A stretch of 64,000 nucleotides of DNA from Clostridium sp. (GCA_028692255.1 JAQUXS010000005.1:1-64000); one strand, 5' to 3'; positions 20,003 through 30,909 are shown, counted from the first letter of the stretch. Numbers and translations are program-made. The notes: a model not told the origin generated them from the sequence alone.

Positions 20003-21607
20003 TCACCTCTCATCTTCTGCAAGCCATGCTTTTACTACGTCAGCAACCTGATCTGGCTTATTGTTTGCATAATTTTTAATTTCATTTTCCAAATGTGTTT
20101 TTTCTGTCTTATTCTCAAATTCAATAGGTGCAAATTGCTGTGTTGCCTCTTTTGGAGCAACTGTGGTATCTATATCATCATCATAATCATAGTCTTCATC
20201 TTCATATTCTCTATCTCTTCTTCTTTTTCTAATAAATAGAATAAGTCCTACAATTGCCAAAACTCCAAGAACAGATCCAATAACTATATTTCTTATTAAT
20301 GCATTCTTACTATCTGCTTGCTGCTGTGCATTCATCTGATCAAGAGCTTTTTGTTCTGCCTTTGCTAAACTCGTATCAAATCTCATGCCTTCAATGCTTA
20401 CAGTATCTCCTCTTTGAGGATTTATACCTGCTGCTTGGCTTACTATATTATTTATAGTAGTTTGTGTAGCATTACTTACCTTACCATCTACAAGTACTGA
20501 AACTGTAAGTCTTTTTATATTTCCCGGTGCTACTGTAGTTTTAGTTTCAGTTTTTGAAGTATCATAATTCTTTGTAGTTTCATTATGTGTTGAAGGCTGT
20601 CCATTTGTTGACGCTTGGTTAACAATTTGACTTGAAGAATTATTATTATCATTAGGGCTGCCACTACTACTTGCCGAGTTACCATTTGGATTTACATCAT
20701 TTATGTCATGTTCGCTTACAACTACAGGATTTTGAACAACTGTCGAATCCTGCTGTGTTGAATCAAAGTTCATATCTGCATTGACCTGAACCTTTACTTT
20801 ATCTTTACCATATACAGGTTCAAGTTGGCTTAATATTTTCTTTTGAAGAGCTGTCTCTTCTTTTTGTTCTGCTGCGCTTATTTGAGAAGTTGTTTCTGTA
20901 AGATCAGAACTGCCTGACCCATCTTTATTTTCAAGTCCCTCTGTTAAAAGGTTCATATTATTGTCTACTACTTTAACATTTGCAGCTGGTAAATTTTTAA
21001 CAGCTCCAGAAACAAGCGCCACAATAGCCTTTACTTGACTCTTACTTAGTGTTTGACCTGGTTTTAACTTCAAATAAACAGATGCTGTTGCAGGTGAAGA
21101 ATCTTTTACAAAAGTCGAATCATCTGCCATAACTATTTCAACTCTGGCATCATCAATAGCAGGTAGACTTTTTATTGTTCTTTCTATTTCACCCTGCAGT
21201 GCTCTTTGATACGTAACATTAAACTGCTGGTCAGTCATTCCAAATTGACTGCTGCTATTATCAAAAAGTTCAAATCCAGTACTTCCGTTCTTAATAGATG
21301 TAGCATATTCAAGCCTTAAATCATCCATTTTACTTTGAGGTACATAAATTGTATTTGTACTTGAATCTACTTTATAATCAACTTTATCTGATTTTAATTT
21401 AGTTATAACTGTATTAGCATCAGTAGAATTCAAATTTGAATATAACACACCATATTTTGTTTTAGTGGCTGTTATAGTTCCTACTGTAATTGCAACAATT
21501 ACTGCTGCAGTCAAAATTATAGAGACTATTCTCTTAGTCTTACTTAAATTAAGCCATTTGTCCTTAAGACCCTTAATTCCGTCTAAAAGCTTGTTCATTA
21601 TATGCAC
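20003..21607 (-). CDS. fliF: MS-ring protein FliF
   Basis: YGVLYSNLNSTDANTVITKLK; two TM; C-terminal acidic tail. Confidence 0.95.
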   Translation of the reverse strand: MHIMNKLLDGIKGLKDKWLNLSKTKRIVSIILTAAVIVAITVGTITATKTKYGVLYSNLNSTDANTVITKLKSDKVDYKVDSSTNTIYVPQSKMDDLRLEYATSIKNGSTGFELFDNSSSQFGMTDQQFNVTYQRALQGEIERTIKSLPAIDDARVEIVMADDSTFVKDSSPATASVYLKLKPGQTLSKSQVKAIVALVSGAVKNLPAANVKVVDNNMNLLTEGLENKDGSGSSDLTETTSQISAAEQKEETALQKKILSQLEPVYGKDKVKVQVNADMNFDSTQQDSTVVQNPVVVSEHDINDVNPNGNSASSSGSPNDNNNSSSQIVNQASTNGQPSTHNETTKNYDTSKTETKTTVAPGNIKRLTVSVLVDGKVSNATQTTINNIVSQAAGINPQRGDTVSIEGMRFDTSLAKAEQKALDQMNAQQQADSKNALIRNIVIGSVLGVLAIVGLILFIRKRRRDREYEDEDYDYDDDIDTTVAPKEATQQFAPIEFENKTEKTHLENEIKNYANNKPDQVADVVKAWLAEDER

Positions 21608-21614
21608 TCCCTAC

Positions 21615-21938
21615 TTATACCTGCATTTGATTCAAAGTCTGATATGCTTGAACTATTTTATTCCTAATTTGTACTGCTGCATCAAGTGACAACTGTGCTT
21701 CAGATGTTGCAAGCATAACTTGATGAATGTCTGTGCTGCTGTCGCCTTGAATAAATTTATTTGTTGTATCGTCTGCTGTAACCTGTTGGTCATTAACATT
21801 CTGCAATTGATTCTTTAATATCTGAGAGAAATCAACAGCAGATGCTGAACTTTGATTATCAGTAGAATTATTTTTCGAAGTACTGTCTAATGAGCTGCTA
21901 TATATGCCACTAGTTGGTATATACTGATTTACATTCAT
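21615..21938 (-). CDS. fliE: Hook-basal body protein FliE
   Basis: SSTDIHQVMLATSEAQLSLDAAVQIRNKIVQAYQTLNQMQV. Confidence 0.93.
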   Translation of the reverse strand: MNVNQYIPTSGIYSSSLDSTSKNNSTDNQSSASAVDFSQILKNQLQNVNDQQVTADDTTNKFIQGDSSTDIHQVMLATSEAQLSLDAAVQIRNKIVQAYQTLNQMQV

Positions 21939-21949
21939 TTAATCCCCTC

Positions 21950-22384
21950 CTACTTCCCAATATTAAGAGCAGAAGAATACATAGCCTTTTCTGCTCCCAT
22001 TACACTAACATTTGCTTGATATGCCCTTGTTGAAGATTCCAAATCTGCCATTTCATCTAATACATTTACATTTGGCATTAACACATATCCCTGTGCATTT
22101 GCATCTGGATTTGTTGGATCATATTTCTGTTGAAATGGTGAATTATCATTTACAATTCCAACAGCTTTAACTCCCTTTAAGTTTGTTTCCATCTCACCTG
22201 TATTAGAATTCATACTCTCATCAAGATTTTGCTGGAACACTGCTATCTTTCTTCTATAAGGTTGTCCTGGTATATTACTCCTTGTAGTATCCACATTAGC
22301 AATATTAGAAGATATTGTATCCATCCTAAGACTTTCTGCTGAAAGTCCAGTAGCACTTATGTTTAAAGCACTAAAAGCTCCCAT
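21950..22384 (-). CDS. flgC: Rod protein FlgC
   Basis: [16 protein letters not shown]-terminal [20 protein letters not shown]. Confidence 0.95.
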   Translation of the reverse strand: MGAFSALNISATGLSAESLRMDTISSNIANVDTTRSNIPGQPYRRKIAVFQQNLDESMNSNTGEMETNLKGVKAVGIVNDNSPFQQKYDPTNPDANAQGYVLMPNVNVLDEMADLESSTRAYQANVSVMGAEKAMYSSALNIGK

Positions 22385-22386
22385 AA

Positions 22387-22803
22387 TTAATTACCTCCAT
22401 TAATCACTGACTTCGCCATATTTATTCTACTATTTGCTTGATTTGTAAGTGTTTGATACATTAGTGTATTTTGTGCTTGATTTGACATTTCTGTATTTAT
22501 ATCAACATTATTACCATCGGTTCTCATGCTTCCTGTATCATCTTCTTGTACATTTATACTTCCATATTCATCTCCAGCATCCATATGCTTTGGATTATCT
22601 TTTTTCATAGAAATGTTATCCATACTATCTTGAAGTGTACTTTCGAAGGTAACATAACGTCTTTTATAACCAGCAGTATTTATATTTGCTATATTATTTG
22701 CTATAACTTCTCCTCTAGTGCTGCTTGCATTTAATCCCTGTTTTATTAAATCATATGTAAATTCGCCTTGTGATGCATCCCCTACTATCAATTTAACGAT
22801 CAT
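22387..22803 (-). CDS. flgB: Rod protein FlgB
   Basis: [44 protein letters not shown]. Confidence 0.94.
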   Translation of the reverse strand: MIVKLIVGDASQGEFTYDLIKQGLNASSTRGEVIANNIANINTAGYKRRYVTFESTLQDSMDNISMKKDNPKHMDAGDEYGSINVQEDDTGSMRTDGNNVDINTEMSNQAQNTLMYQTLTNQANSRINMAKSVINGGN

Positions 22804-23110
22804 CTCCTATAATATATTAACTTTAAGCAAATATTTTATATGAACAATTTAATTCTACTTAATTTTTCATTATAGCTTATATTATATAATATATTCACGT
22901 ATTATACAATTTTTTTTAATATTTTTCATGTGGAATTTAACATAAATTTAAATTATTTAATTGTTCTTGCTATAATTAGTTTTCATATGACGATTCTTGG
23001 ATATTTTTTCATCACCGTATAAATTGTTTTATTAAATTGTTTAATCAAATAGAATATTATTTAATAATTTTATTATAATATAAATTTATAGATAAAAAAG
23101 CATTATTAAG

Positions 23111-23150
23111 AATTTTTAATAACTTTTAATAACTTTTGACAACTTTTGAC
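23111..23150. repeat. Short direct repeats with 10-bp period (AACTTTTAAT / AACTTTTGAC)
   Basis: aatttttaat aacttttaat aacttttgac aacttttgac read directly. Confidence 0.75.
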
Positions 23151-23183
23151 AATATCAATATTACTTACAATAATTAACGCAAT

Positions 23184-23209
23184 AAAAAAAGCCCATAAGG
23201 GCTTTTTTT
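23184..23209 (-). terminator. Intrinsic terminator of flagellin 1
   Basis: aaaaaaagccc-ataa-gggctttttt immediately at the flagellin stop. Confidence 0.9.
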
Positions 23210-24047
23210 ATTTTATATTTTGCAAAATATTAAGTACATCCTGAGGGAATTTATTAGTCTGCGCCATCATCGCAATCCCTGCCTGACTTATAATACTATC
23301 TCTAGAATAACGCATCATCTCAGAAGCTATATCAGCATCTGTTATATTACTGTCTGCTGTTTGAAGCACAATATTAATATCAGATGAATTTGAAATAACA
23401 CTGCTCAATCTATTTGATATAGCACCATAATTACTTCTGGCACTGCCTATTGTACTAATAGCTGAATCAATAGTATTAATAGCAGCTTTAGCTCCAGCTT
23501 CAGTTGACAAGTCAATGTAATTTCCACTGCTGTCTTTAAGGTTAAGAGCTGCTGCTGTTAAGTTATATGTTGGAAGCTGTAACGTCTCTCCTACATTCCC
23601 CCCAACCATAACTGTCTTAGTGCTAGTTCCATCTTGTGCAATAAGATTAACATCATTTATATTTGTACTTTTTGAAAGATTATCTATTCCATCTACAAGA
23701 GTCTTAGTCTCAGCTTGAATAGCTTGTCTGTCTGAATCAGATTCTGTTCCATTTGCAGACTGAACAGCTAAACTCCTTATTCTTTGAAGCATAGATGTCA
23801 TTCCATCCATTCCTCCATCTGTAGTCTGAAGAAGGCTTACTGCATCCTGAGAATTAGTACTTGACATTTGAAGTCCTCTTATTTCCATATTGAATTGATC
23901 GCTCTGTGCTAATGCATAAGGATCATCGCTAGCAGTATCTACCCTTTTACCTGAAGATATATTTTTCATTGCTTTAGTCTGATCAATTATTGCCTTTGAA
24001 TACTTTGAATATATATTTAAAGAAGGTATATTGTGACTTAATCTCAT
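23208..24047 (-). CDS. Divergent flagellin-family protein (279 aa)
   Basis: MRLSHNIPSLNIYSKY..KNISSGKRVDTASDDPYALAQSDQF; C-terminal DADIASEMMRYSRDSIISQAGIAMMAQTNKFPQDVLNILQNIK. Confidence 0.92.
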   Translation of the reverse strand: MRLSHNIPSLNIYSKYSKAIIDQTKAMKNISSGKRVDTASDDPYALAQSDQFNMEIRGLQMSSTNSQDAVSLLQTTDGGMDGMTSMLQRIRSLAVQSANGTESDSDRQAIQAETKTLVDGIDNLSKSTNINDVNLIAQDGTSTKTVMVGGNVGETLQLPTYNLTAAALNLKDSSGNYIDLSTEAGAKAAINTIDSAISTIGSARSNYGAISNRLSSVISNSSDINIVLQTADSNITDADIASEMMRYSRDSIISQAGIAMMAQTNKFPQDVLNILQNIK

Positions 24048-24089
24048 TTTATCAACTCCATAACAATTCTATCTAGTAATTTAGTTTTA

Positions 24090-24116
24090 TTATCGTTATT
24101 ATATATTAAACCTTTA
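24090..24116 (-). promoter_or_regulatory. Sigma-28-type promoter of flagellin 1
   Basis: Minus strand TAAA-GGTTTAATATATAAT-AACGATAA, 15-nt spacer. Confidence 0.72.
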
Positions 24117-24244
24117 TATTAAAGTTAGACATTTAAACATCTTAATTTTAAATATTAATGGATAATATATCCACATTTCAAAAATTGCTTCATATATATC
24201 CTAAAAATTCAGGCTTACCTTTATTTTAATGTGTAAAAGTTGAA

Positions 24245-25237
24245 TTACTTATTATTTAATGTTTTTTCTATTATTGTAATTGCTTTTTTAGAATCATATG
24301 AATTTACTAAAAATGCCTCTTTTAATTTATCCTTTTTTACTTGTGCAACAAAGAAAATATTTTTACCATAATCTAAAACATACTGCTTAATTTCTTTATC
24401 GATTACCTGTAACACCTTTATTTCAATTTTAGAATTTTTAGTCACATATGCCTTAAACGTATCAAACCAAATTCCTATTACTACATATTCAATAACTGGT
24501 CGTAGTATATTATACATTTTTTCTTTCTTCATATTGCTTAAATATTGTTTACTAAATGTATTATTTATATCAAGATACTTTAGTCTATTACCTTTATTAG
24601 AGAATGACTCTGGATTATCACAATAACAATAAAGTGCTTTATCCACTATTCCCACTTTCTGTATTCTGCAATATAACCTACTTAAGAAATCCAAATCCTC
24701 AAACTGTATTTTATTAATAAACTTAATTTGTGAATCACTAATTATTTTTCGTTTGTATAATTTAGACCATAAAAAGCCACATGATACAAACATCATAACT
24801 CTATTATCGAAGGTTACTTCACCCTCCATACTTTTATTCCAAAGCATCATTTCCTTATTTTTTCGCTCACTATAATATCCACATTCAACTATGTCATAGT
24901 CATCTTCCGTTGCTTTTTTATACATACATGCATACATTTCTGGTTTAATATAATCGTCACTGTCTGCAAATCCTATATATTCTCCCGATGCATATTGCAA
25001 ACCAATATTTCTTGCTCCACCAGGTCCTCCATTTTTATCAGCTTTTATAATGATTACTCTATCTGGATCTTTTTTTTCATACTCGTATAATATTTCTAAA
25101 CTATTGTCCGTAGAGCAGTCATCAACAAAAATAAACTCCATTTCTTTTAAGGTTTGTGCAAATAATGAAACTATCATTCTTTCTAAATATTTTGATGAAT
25201 TATAAACTGGGACAATTACAGATACCTTACATTTCAT
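24245..25237 (-). CDS. GT2 family glycosyltransferase
   Basis: VSVIVPVYNSSKYLERMIVSLFAQTLKEMEFIFVDDCSTDNS. Confidence 0.92.
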   Translation of the reverse strand: MKCKVSVIVPVYNSSKYLERMIVSLFAQTLKEMEFIFVDDCSTDNSLEILYEYEKKDPDRVIIIKADKNGGPGGARNIGLQYASGEYIGFADSDDYIKPEMYACMYKKATEDDYDIVECGYYSERKNKEMMLWNKSMEGEVTFDNRVMMFVSCGFLWSKLYKRKIISDSQIKFINKIQFEDLDFLSRLYCRIQKVGIVDKALYCYCDNPESFSNKGNRLKYLDINNTFSKQYLSNMKKEKMYNILRPVIEYVVIGIWFDTFKAYVTKNSKIEIKVLQVIDKEIKQYVLDYGKNIFFVAQVKKDKLKEAFLVNSYDSKKAITIIEKTLNNK

Positions 25238-25277
25238 AATTTTTCTCCTACAACTTTATTGCAAACATAATAAAATA

Positions 25278-26477
25278 TTAATTATTTTTTGAATAATACA
25301 AAACAACTTTCTTTACAGCATTTATTACATCTTCCACATCTTTATTACTCATTTTAGGAAACAGTGGTATTGTTATTATACCTTCATATAACTTTTCGGC
25401 TTCAGGACACAATCCTATTTTATATCCAAGCTTTTTATAATATGGATGGAAATATACTGGAACATAATGAACATTTACTCCTATATTTTCAGCTTTTAAA
25501 GCTTCAAATATTTCTTTTCTAGAAGCAGTTAATTTATCCAATTTAAGCTTAATAATATAAAGGTGCCACCCTGAATTTGAATATTCAGCCTCATATGGGG
25601 TATCTATAACTTGGGATAAATCTTTAAAAGCAGTATTATATTTGTTAACTATTTCTCTTCTTCTATTTATAAACTTATCTATCTTATCCATTTGACTTAT
25701 ACCAAGTGCACACTGCAAGTCTGTTATTCTATAATTATATCCCAAATCAATTTGCTCATAATACCATGGTCCTTCATTTTTGCTCATTAATTTTTCATCT
25801 CTAGTAATTCCATGAGTTCTAAACAATTTTAATCTCTCATACAATTTTTCATTATTAGTTACAACCATTCCGCCTTCAGCTGTTGTTATAGGTTTTACTG
25901 GGTGAAAACTAAATTCTGTCATATCAGCTAATGTACCAATTTTTGTTCCTTTATGCTCACTTCCAAGTGCATGAGCTGCATCTTCTATTATTAAAAGATT
26001 ATGCTTATTTGCAAGTTCTCTTAACTTATCCATATTAACTGCCTGCCCAGTAAAATCTACAGGTATTATTGCCTTAGTTTTACTTGTTATTTTCTCTTCT
26101 ATTTTGCTGACATCAATATTGTAAGTTTTAGGATCTATATCTACAAATACAGGAACCCCACCACAATAAAGCACACAGTTACTTGATGCTGCAAAAGTCA
26201 TAGGTGTAACAATTACCTCATCACCTTTTTCTATTCCTGCTGCAAAGCAAGCTGCGTGAAGTGCTGCTGTTCCATTTGAAACTGCCACTGCATATTTCGC
26301 CCCAACATATTTTGCTACTTTTTCTTCAAAAACACTTACGTTAGGTCCTGTGGTTAAAAAGTCACTTTTTAACACTTTTACTACTGCTTCTATGTCACTA
26401 TCATCTATCCACTGCCTTCCATAAGACAGATATGTATCTCTTATTGGTTTTCCACCATTAATTGCTAATTTATCCAT
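25278..26477 (-). CDS. pseC: DegT/DnrJ/EryC1/StrS aminotransferase, PseC-like
   Basis: LAINGGKPIR..; GTAALHAACFAAGI; DAAHALGSEHKGTKIGTLADMTEFSFHPVKPITTAEGGMV. Confidence 0.85.
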   Translation of the reverse strand: MDKLAINGGKPIRDTYLSYGRQWIDDSDIEAVVKVLKSDFLTTGPNVSVFEEKVAKYVGAKYAVAVSNGTAALHAACFAAGIEKGDEVIVTPMTFAASSNCVLYCGGVPVFVDIDPKTYNIDVSKIEEKITSKTKAIIPVDFTGQAVNMDKLRELANKHNLLIIEDAAHALGSEHKGTKIGTLADMTEFSFHPVKPITTAEGGMVVTNNEKLYERLKLFRTHGITRDEKLMSKNEGPWYYEQIDLGYNYRITDLQCALGISQMDKIDKFINRRREIVNKYNTAFKDLSQVIDTPYEAEYSNSGWHLYIIKLKLDKLTASRKEIFEALKAENIGVNVHYVPVYFHPYYKKLGYKIGLCPEAEKLYEGIITIPLFPKMSNKDVEDVINAVKKVVLYYSKNN

Positions 26478-26589
26478 ATATAAAAACTCCTTTATACATA
26501 TAATATATAATTATATTCTCGTACATTTCTATTGTATAATAAGTATTATTTTCATAATAGATTTTTAAACACAAAATTAAATTTACAAC

Positions 26590-26626
26590 AAAGAAAACAA
26601 TCCTTAGGATAAGAATTGTTTTCTTT
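26590..26626 (-). terminator. Stem-loop terminator-like element downstream of coiled-coil ORF
   Basis: AAAGAAAACAATCCTTA-GGA-TAAGAATTGTTTTCTTT, near-perfect 17-bp stem. Confidence 0.75.
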
Positions 26627-26628
26627 GT

Positions 26629-26973
26629 TTACTTAACAGCTTTTAATTTTACTATATCTGAATAATTTTTAGCTGTGATTAGTTCTAAATTATTGAGATC
26701 TTCTCCAATACCTTTAAAACCATCTTTAGTCTCTGTTCTAAATTCCGTAAGTTCTGCCGTATGATCATATATTACATCAAGTTTTTTATCTATACCCATT
26801 AGCCTTACATTTGCCTAATTTTGACTTTTTTTTAAATTCTTTATATCGCTTTGCATGCCATTCATGTCGCTTTTCATACCCTTTATATCATCCTGCATAT
26901 TATTAATGTTACCTTGCATTATCTTCATATCGTTTTGCATTGATTTTAAAATCTCCAATATTTCACTGTCCAT
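26629..26973 (-). pseudogene. Small coiled-coil ORF interrupted by in-frame TAG (26815-26817)
   Basis: MDSEILEILKSMQNDMKIMQGNINNMQDDIKGMKSDMNGMQSDIKNLKKSQN*ANVRLMGIDKKLDVIYDHTAELTEFRTETKDGFKGIGEDLNNLELITAKNYSDIVKLKAVK*. Confidence 0.7.
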
Positions 26974-27028
26974 ATTAGCCAGCTCCTTTATCAGTATTAG
27001 AATATTATTATATCATCAATTTCATAAT

Positions 27029-28177
27029 TTATACAGAAATTTCACTTACCAATAAATTATTATACAAGATATCATATTTCTTCAGCATTTTCTTTAATGT
27101 AAATTGATTTATAAATCTTTTATAACCATTACTTATAACAAAATCATCTATATTGTTATAAATCACCTTTTCTATTACTAAACTAAGAGACTGAGCATTA
27201 TCATTTTCAAATAAATATCCCGTTTTATTATTTTCAACACATTCACAAAAAGCGGGAATATTACTTGCTATAACAGGTACCTTTTCTCTTAATCCTTCCA
27301 ATAATGCAATACTGAAACCTTCACTAATTGACTCAAAAACTAAATAATCAAATAATTTAATGTATTTACTTGCATTATTTCTATATCCGTAAAATTTAAT
27401 TTTATTACCAATTCCATATATATCTACTTTTTCTTTAAGTCTCTTAATTAAATTTCCCTCTCCAATGATAACAACATAAATTTTTATATCTTTATGCATT
27501 TTATTAATTGCATCAATTAAAATTTCTTGATTTTTCCTTTTGCAAACAGACCCTATACATCCTAATACAGTGTATCCTTCATTTTTATATACAGTAATAT
27601 CTTTTTCTATTTCATCTTCAGGTAAAATCAAATCGTAATTAGCTTTATCTTCAATTCCATTATAAATAGTAAGTATTTTATTTTCATTTATTCCCTTTGA
27701 AATCATAAGTTCTTTATCACTTTTAGAAACCGAAATTATTTTATCAATTCCATTCATTATTGTTACATCCATTTTTTCATGTTCTGGTTTTTTGTTCGTT
27801 CCCCAACCATGCATAGTTTGAATTACAGGTATATATCTATCCATACTGGATCTTGCTATTATTCCAACCATTGCAGGTACAGCAGCATGAGCATGTACAA
27901 TATCTATATTTTCATTGATTATTATTTCACGTACTTTACTAACAACATTTAAATTAAGATAAATATCTCTTTTAAATGTTGAATCAATTTTGTACACTTT
28001 TATGTTATTGTCCTTAAGAGACTCTATGTATTCGCTATAATTACAATATCCATCTTCTTCAGAAGATGTAGTAATTACAAAAACTTTATTATCACTCTTT
28101 TTCTGATGACAAGCTAAATCTTTTATTATTCTGCCAGCTCCACCTTGAAGAAAAGTAGTTATATGTAAAATATTCAA
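27029..28177 (-). CDS. GT4 family glycosyltransferase
   Basis: LQGGAGRIIKDLA; HAHAAVPAMVGIIA; FESISEGFSIALLEGLREKVPVIAS. Confidence 0.9.
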   Translation of the reverse strand: MNILHITTFLQGGAGRIIKDLACHQKKSDNKVFVITTSSEEDGYCNYSEYIESLKDNNIKVYKIDSTFKRDIYLNLNVVSKVREIIINENIDIVHAHAAVPAMVGIIARSSMDRYIPVIQTMHGWGTNKKPEHEKMDVTIMNGIDKIISVSKSDKELMISKGINENKILTIYNGIEDKANYDLILPEDEIEKDITVYKNEGYTVLGCIGSVCKRKNQEILIDAINKMHKDIKIYVVIIGEGNLIKRLKEKVDIYGIGNKIKFYGYRNNASKYIKLFDYLVFESISEGFSIALLEGLREKVPVIASNIPAFCECVENNKTGYLFENDNAQSLSLVIEKVIYNNIDDFVISNGYKRFINQFTLKKMLKKYDILYNNLLVSEISV

Positions 28178-28196
28178 GCCTACACTCCTAACATAA

Positions 28197-29273
28197 TTAT
28201 TTTGTTTTTAAAATTTTAAGTATATTGGGCGTACATATGAAGTAATTTTTTTCTTCCTCATATCCAAAGTCTTTTAAATTCTTAGCTATATCAAAATAAT
28301 TAGCATAACTAAAAACAAATATAAAAATATTATCTTTATCTTCATTTTTTAAAACCTGTGGAGATAATACATTAAATCCATTAATTTTAGTATTTTGTAA
28401 TTTTACATTTGAATCAACTAAATAATCTGTTTTAAAATCAATTAATTTTAATGAGCTTTCAAAGCAATCTCCTGTTCCCCAAGCAACAATTTTTTTTCGC
28501 TTCGTCCATTCATTATTCCATACTTTTGTAAAATATTCTTTGCACTCACTATAAGCTGTTAAGAATAAATCTTTTCTTAAATAATCGTTTATTTTTCCCG
28601 TTGTAGTTACTCCACCCATTCTATACTTTATTAGCTTTCTATCATAAAATCCTATTTTACAACCTAGTCTTGTCAATTTTAAATATCTAGGATAATCTTC
28701 TAAATAGAAATATTTTTCATCTAAATATCCATACTTATCAATTAGTTCTCTAGAAAATGGTGTATTTGAGCCAGATATAAAAGATCCTTTACATAAATTT
28801 TCATAAAGAATTTTGGGATCATCACTTTTTAATAATTCCACTTCTATAGGTCTAGGCAAAGTTTTTATATAATTTGTAAGAGTTTCATCATATACATCTT
28901 TATACCCTGTAAAGATTAAGTAATTTGTTTTTTCAAAAAAATTAACAACATCACTTAAAACATCATTGTCATGAAACACATCATCTATTGCTAAATAAAA
29001 TATGTACTTTCCACTGCTTAATGATATGGCTTTATTATAGTTCTTTACAATTCCTATATTTTTTTCATTTGTATTAATAATAACGCTTTTAATATTTTCA
29101 TTCTTATTTTCATTTATATAATTTAAAATTATTTCCCTATCAAAATCTTTACTACAATCATCACTTACTATTATTTGAATTGATCGATAATCCTGACTAA
29201 ATACTGAGTCAAAACACTTTTTATAATATTTAAAATTATTACAGGAAAGTATTATTATTGAAATCATATTCAT
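28197..29273 (-). CDS. GT2 glycosyltransferase with C-terminal Rossmann-like domain
   Basis: IIILSCNNFKYYKKCFDSVFSQDYRSIQIIVSDDCSKD; C-term KKIVAWGTGDCFESSLKLIDFKTDYLVDS. Confidence 0.85.
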   Translation of the reverse strand: MNMISIIILSCNNFKYYKKCFDSVFSQDYRSIQIIVSDDCSKDFDREIILNYINENKNENIKSVIINTNEKNIGIVKNYNKAISLSSGKYIFYLAIDDVFHDNDVLSDVVNFFEKTNYLIFTGYKDVYDETLTNYIKTLPRPIEVELLKSDDPKILYENLCKGSFISGSNTPFSRELIDKYGYLDEKYFYLEDYPRYLKLTRLGCKIGFYDRKLIKYRMGGVTTTGKINDYLRKDLFLTAYSECKEYFTKVWNNEWTKRKKIVAWGTGDCFESSLKLIDFKTDYLVDSNVKLQNTKINGFNVLSPQVLKNEDKDNIFIFVFSYANYFDIAKNLKDFGYEEEKNYFICTPNILKILKTK

Positions 29274-29298
29274 ACTATTTTACCTCTCTAATCAATAT

Positions 29299-30303
29299 TT
29301 ATGCTAACCAAAAAAAATCTTTAATAGGCATTAACTTTAACTTTCTTTCCAAGAATTCGTCTGCTACATCTCTTCCATTAGATGTAGCTATAAAAATATA
29401 ATCATATTCTAAATTCGTCAAGTCTAATGGTTTAAAAATTTGTATACTATTAATGTCTCCTTCTTTAAAACTGTCAACATAACCTACACATTTAGCACTT
29501 GGAAACTTTTCACCTATTATTTCTTCAGCTATTTTTCCTCCATTACTTGCTCCCCAAATAATATATTTATTTATAATAGTATACTTATATAAATCTACAT
29601 AATTTAATTTATTTAAATAAATATCTCTAATCAGATTAAATCCTTTATTTCCCAATTTTGACAGCGATTTTTTTGTTCTTCTTACTTTAAGAAGTTTTTT
29701 TTCAATTTTTTCAATTTTTAATCCTTTTTTTAATGCTCGTAACCATAAATTATAGTCTTCACAAAGATATTTTTCTTCATATGCAATTAATATTTTAAAA
29801 ATATCTTTTTTTAACATTACAGACGAATGAGCAATACAGCAACCATTTTTTAACAATATCTTTTTTATATCTCTACAATTGAATTTTATATTAAACCAAT
29901 TTTCTATTTTTAAAAAATCTTCTTGGATATCGCTTCCAAAAATTTCAACAAAGCTTCCTAAAATATCCACATCTTCATTTTCTTCTAAGTATTCTAACTG
30001 ATTTTCCAATCTAAATTTATCACTTATATCATCTACATCCATTCTAGCTATATATTTTCCTTTTGCTAACTTTATTCCTTCATTTAAAGAGTATGCTAGT
30101 CCTCTATTCTCTCTTGAAATTATTATTATTCTATTATCTTTTTTAAAATATGCATTTAGTATACTTAAAGATTTATCAGTTGACCCATCATCTATAATAA
30201 TAAATTCAAAATGTCTATATGTTTGATTTAATATGCTTTCAATTGAATCTTTTAAATATTTTTCACCATTGTATACTGACATTACAACACTTATTTTAGG
30301 CAT
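29299..30303 (-). CDS. GT2 glycosyltransferase with C-terminal Rossmann-like domain
   Basis: ISVVMSVYNGEKYLKDSIESILNQTYRHFEFIIIDDGSTD; C-term KYIIWGASNGGKIAEEIIGEKFPSAKCVGYVDS. Confidence 0.88.
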   Translation of the reverse strand: MPKISVVMSVYNGEKYLKDSIESILNQTYRHFEFIIIDDGSTDKSLSILNAYFKKDNRIIIISRENRGLAYSLNEGIKLAKGKYIARMDVDDISDKFRLENQLEYLEENEDVDILGSFVEIFGSDIQEDFLKIENWFNIKFNCRDIKKILLKNGCCIAHSSVMLKKDIFKILIAYEEKYLCEDYNLWLRALKKGLKIEKIEKKLLKVRRTKKSLSKLGNKGFNLIRDIYLNKLNYVDLYKYTIINKYIIWGASNGGKIAEEIIGEKFPSAKCVGYVDSFKEGDINSIQIFKPLDLTNLEYDYIFIATSNGRDVADEFLERKLKLMPIKDFFWLA

Positions 30304-30909
30304 TTAATAAATCATCCCTTCTTGTATAAGGTAGTCATAAAATTCAATAGAAAACCATCTTGAATTCTAACGAACATTTTTAATAATTTCTTTTTCATTA
30401 TTCTAAAATTTTATATCTTATAGAACAATCCTGCTATCTTCTAATTTAGTTTTCTATTAAATTTTCCTAACTTGTAAGTACTAATATATAACATACTCTA
30501 AATTTAAGATATAAAGTTACTACATATAGAATCATTATTACCCATAAATATATCATTTCATCAACGAAAATTCTGTTTTTATCCAGTTAACATTTCCTTG
30601 AAAAATTAATGCTACTAAAAACAAAGAAATTAGTATTAATAATTTCTTACAAATAAATAGTTAAAATTCATATAGTAACAAATTTCTCATTAGTTACTAT
30701 ACTAACACCTGACAATGAATCTCCTATAAATACTTTTAAGTATAATACATAAGTAAAATAAATTCTTGACTAACTTATATAACGAGAATATAAAATGTAA
30801 ATAAATATACCTAGTAATTAATTAACTGCACTATTCTAAGTTCTAAAGAAACTGAAATCTTATGTACTACGTGTCCATAAGATACTTGCAAAAACTCATC
30901 TTATCTTAA

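Noticed and set aside
22804-23190. c-di-GMP (GEMM) riboswitch or invertible flagellar switch upstream of flgB, as in C. difficile
   Set aside because: No GEMM core sequence or convincing long inverted repeats recognised by eye; a covariance-model scan would be decisive
26855-27055. Plus-strand 66-aa ORF
   Set aside because: Antisense to the coiled-coil ORF; hydrophobic pattern is the reverse of its heptads
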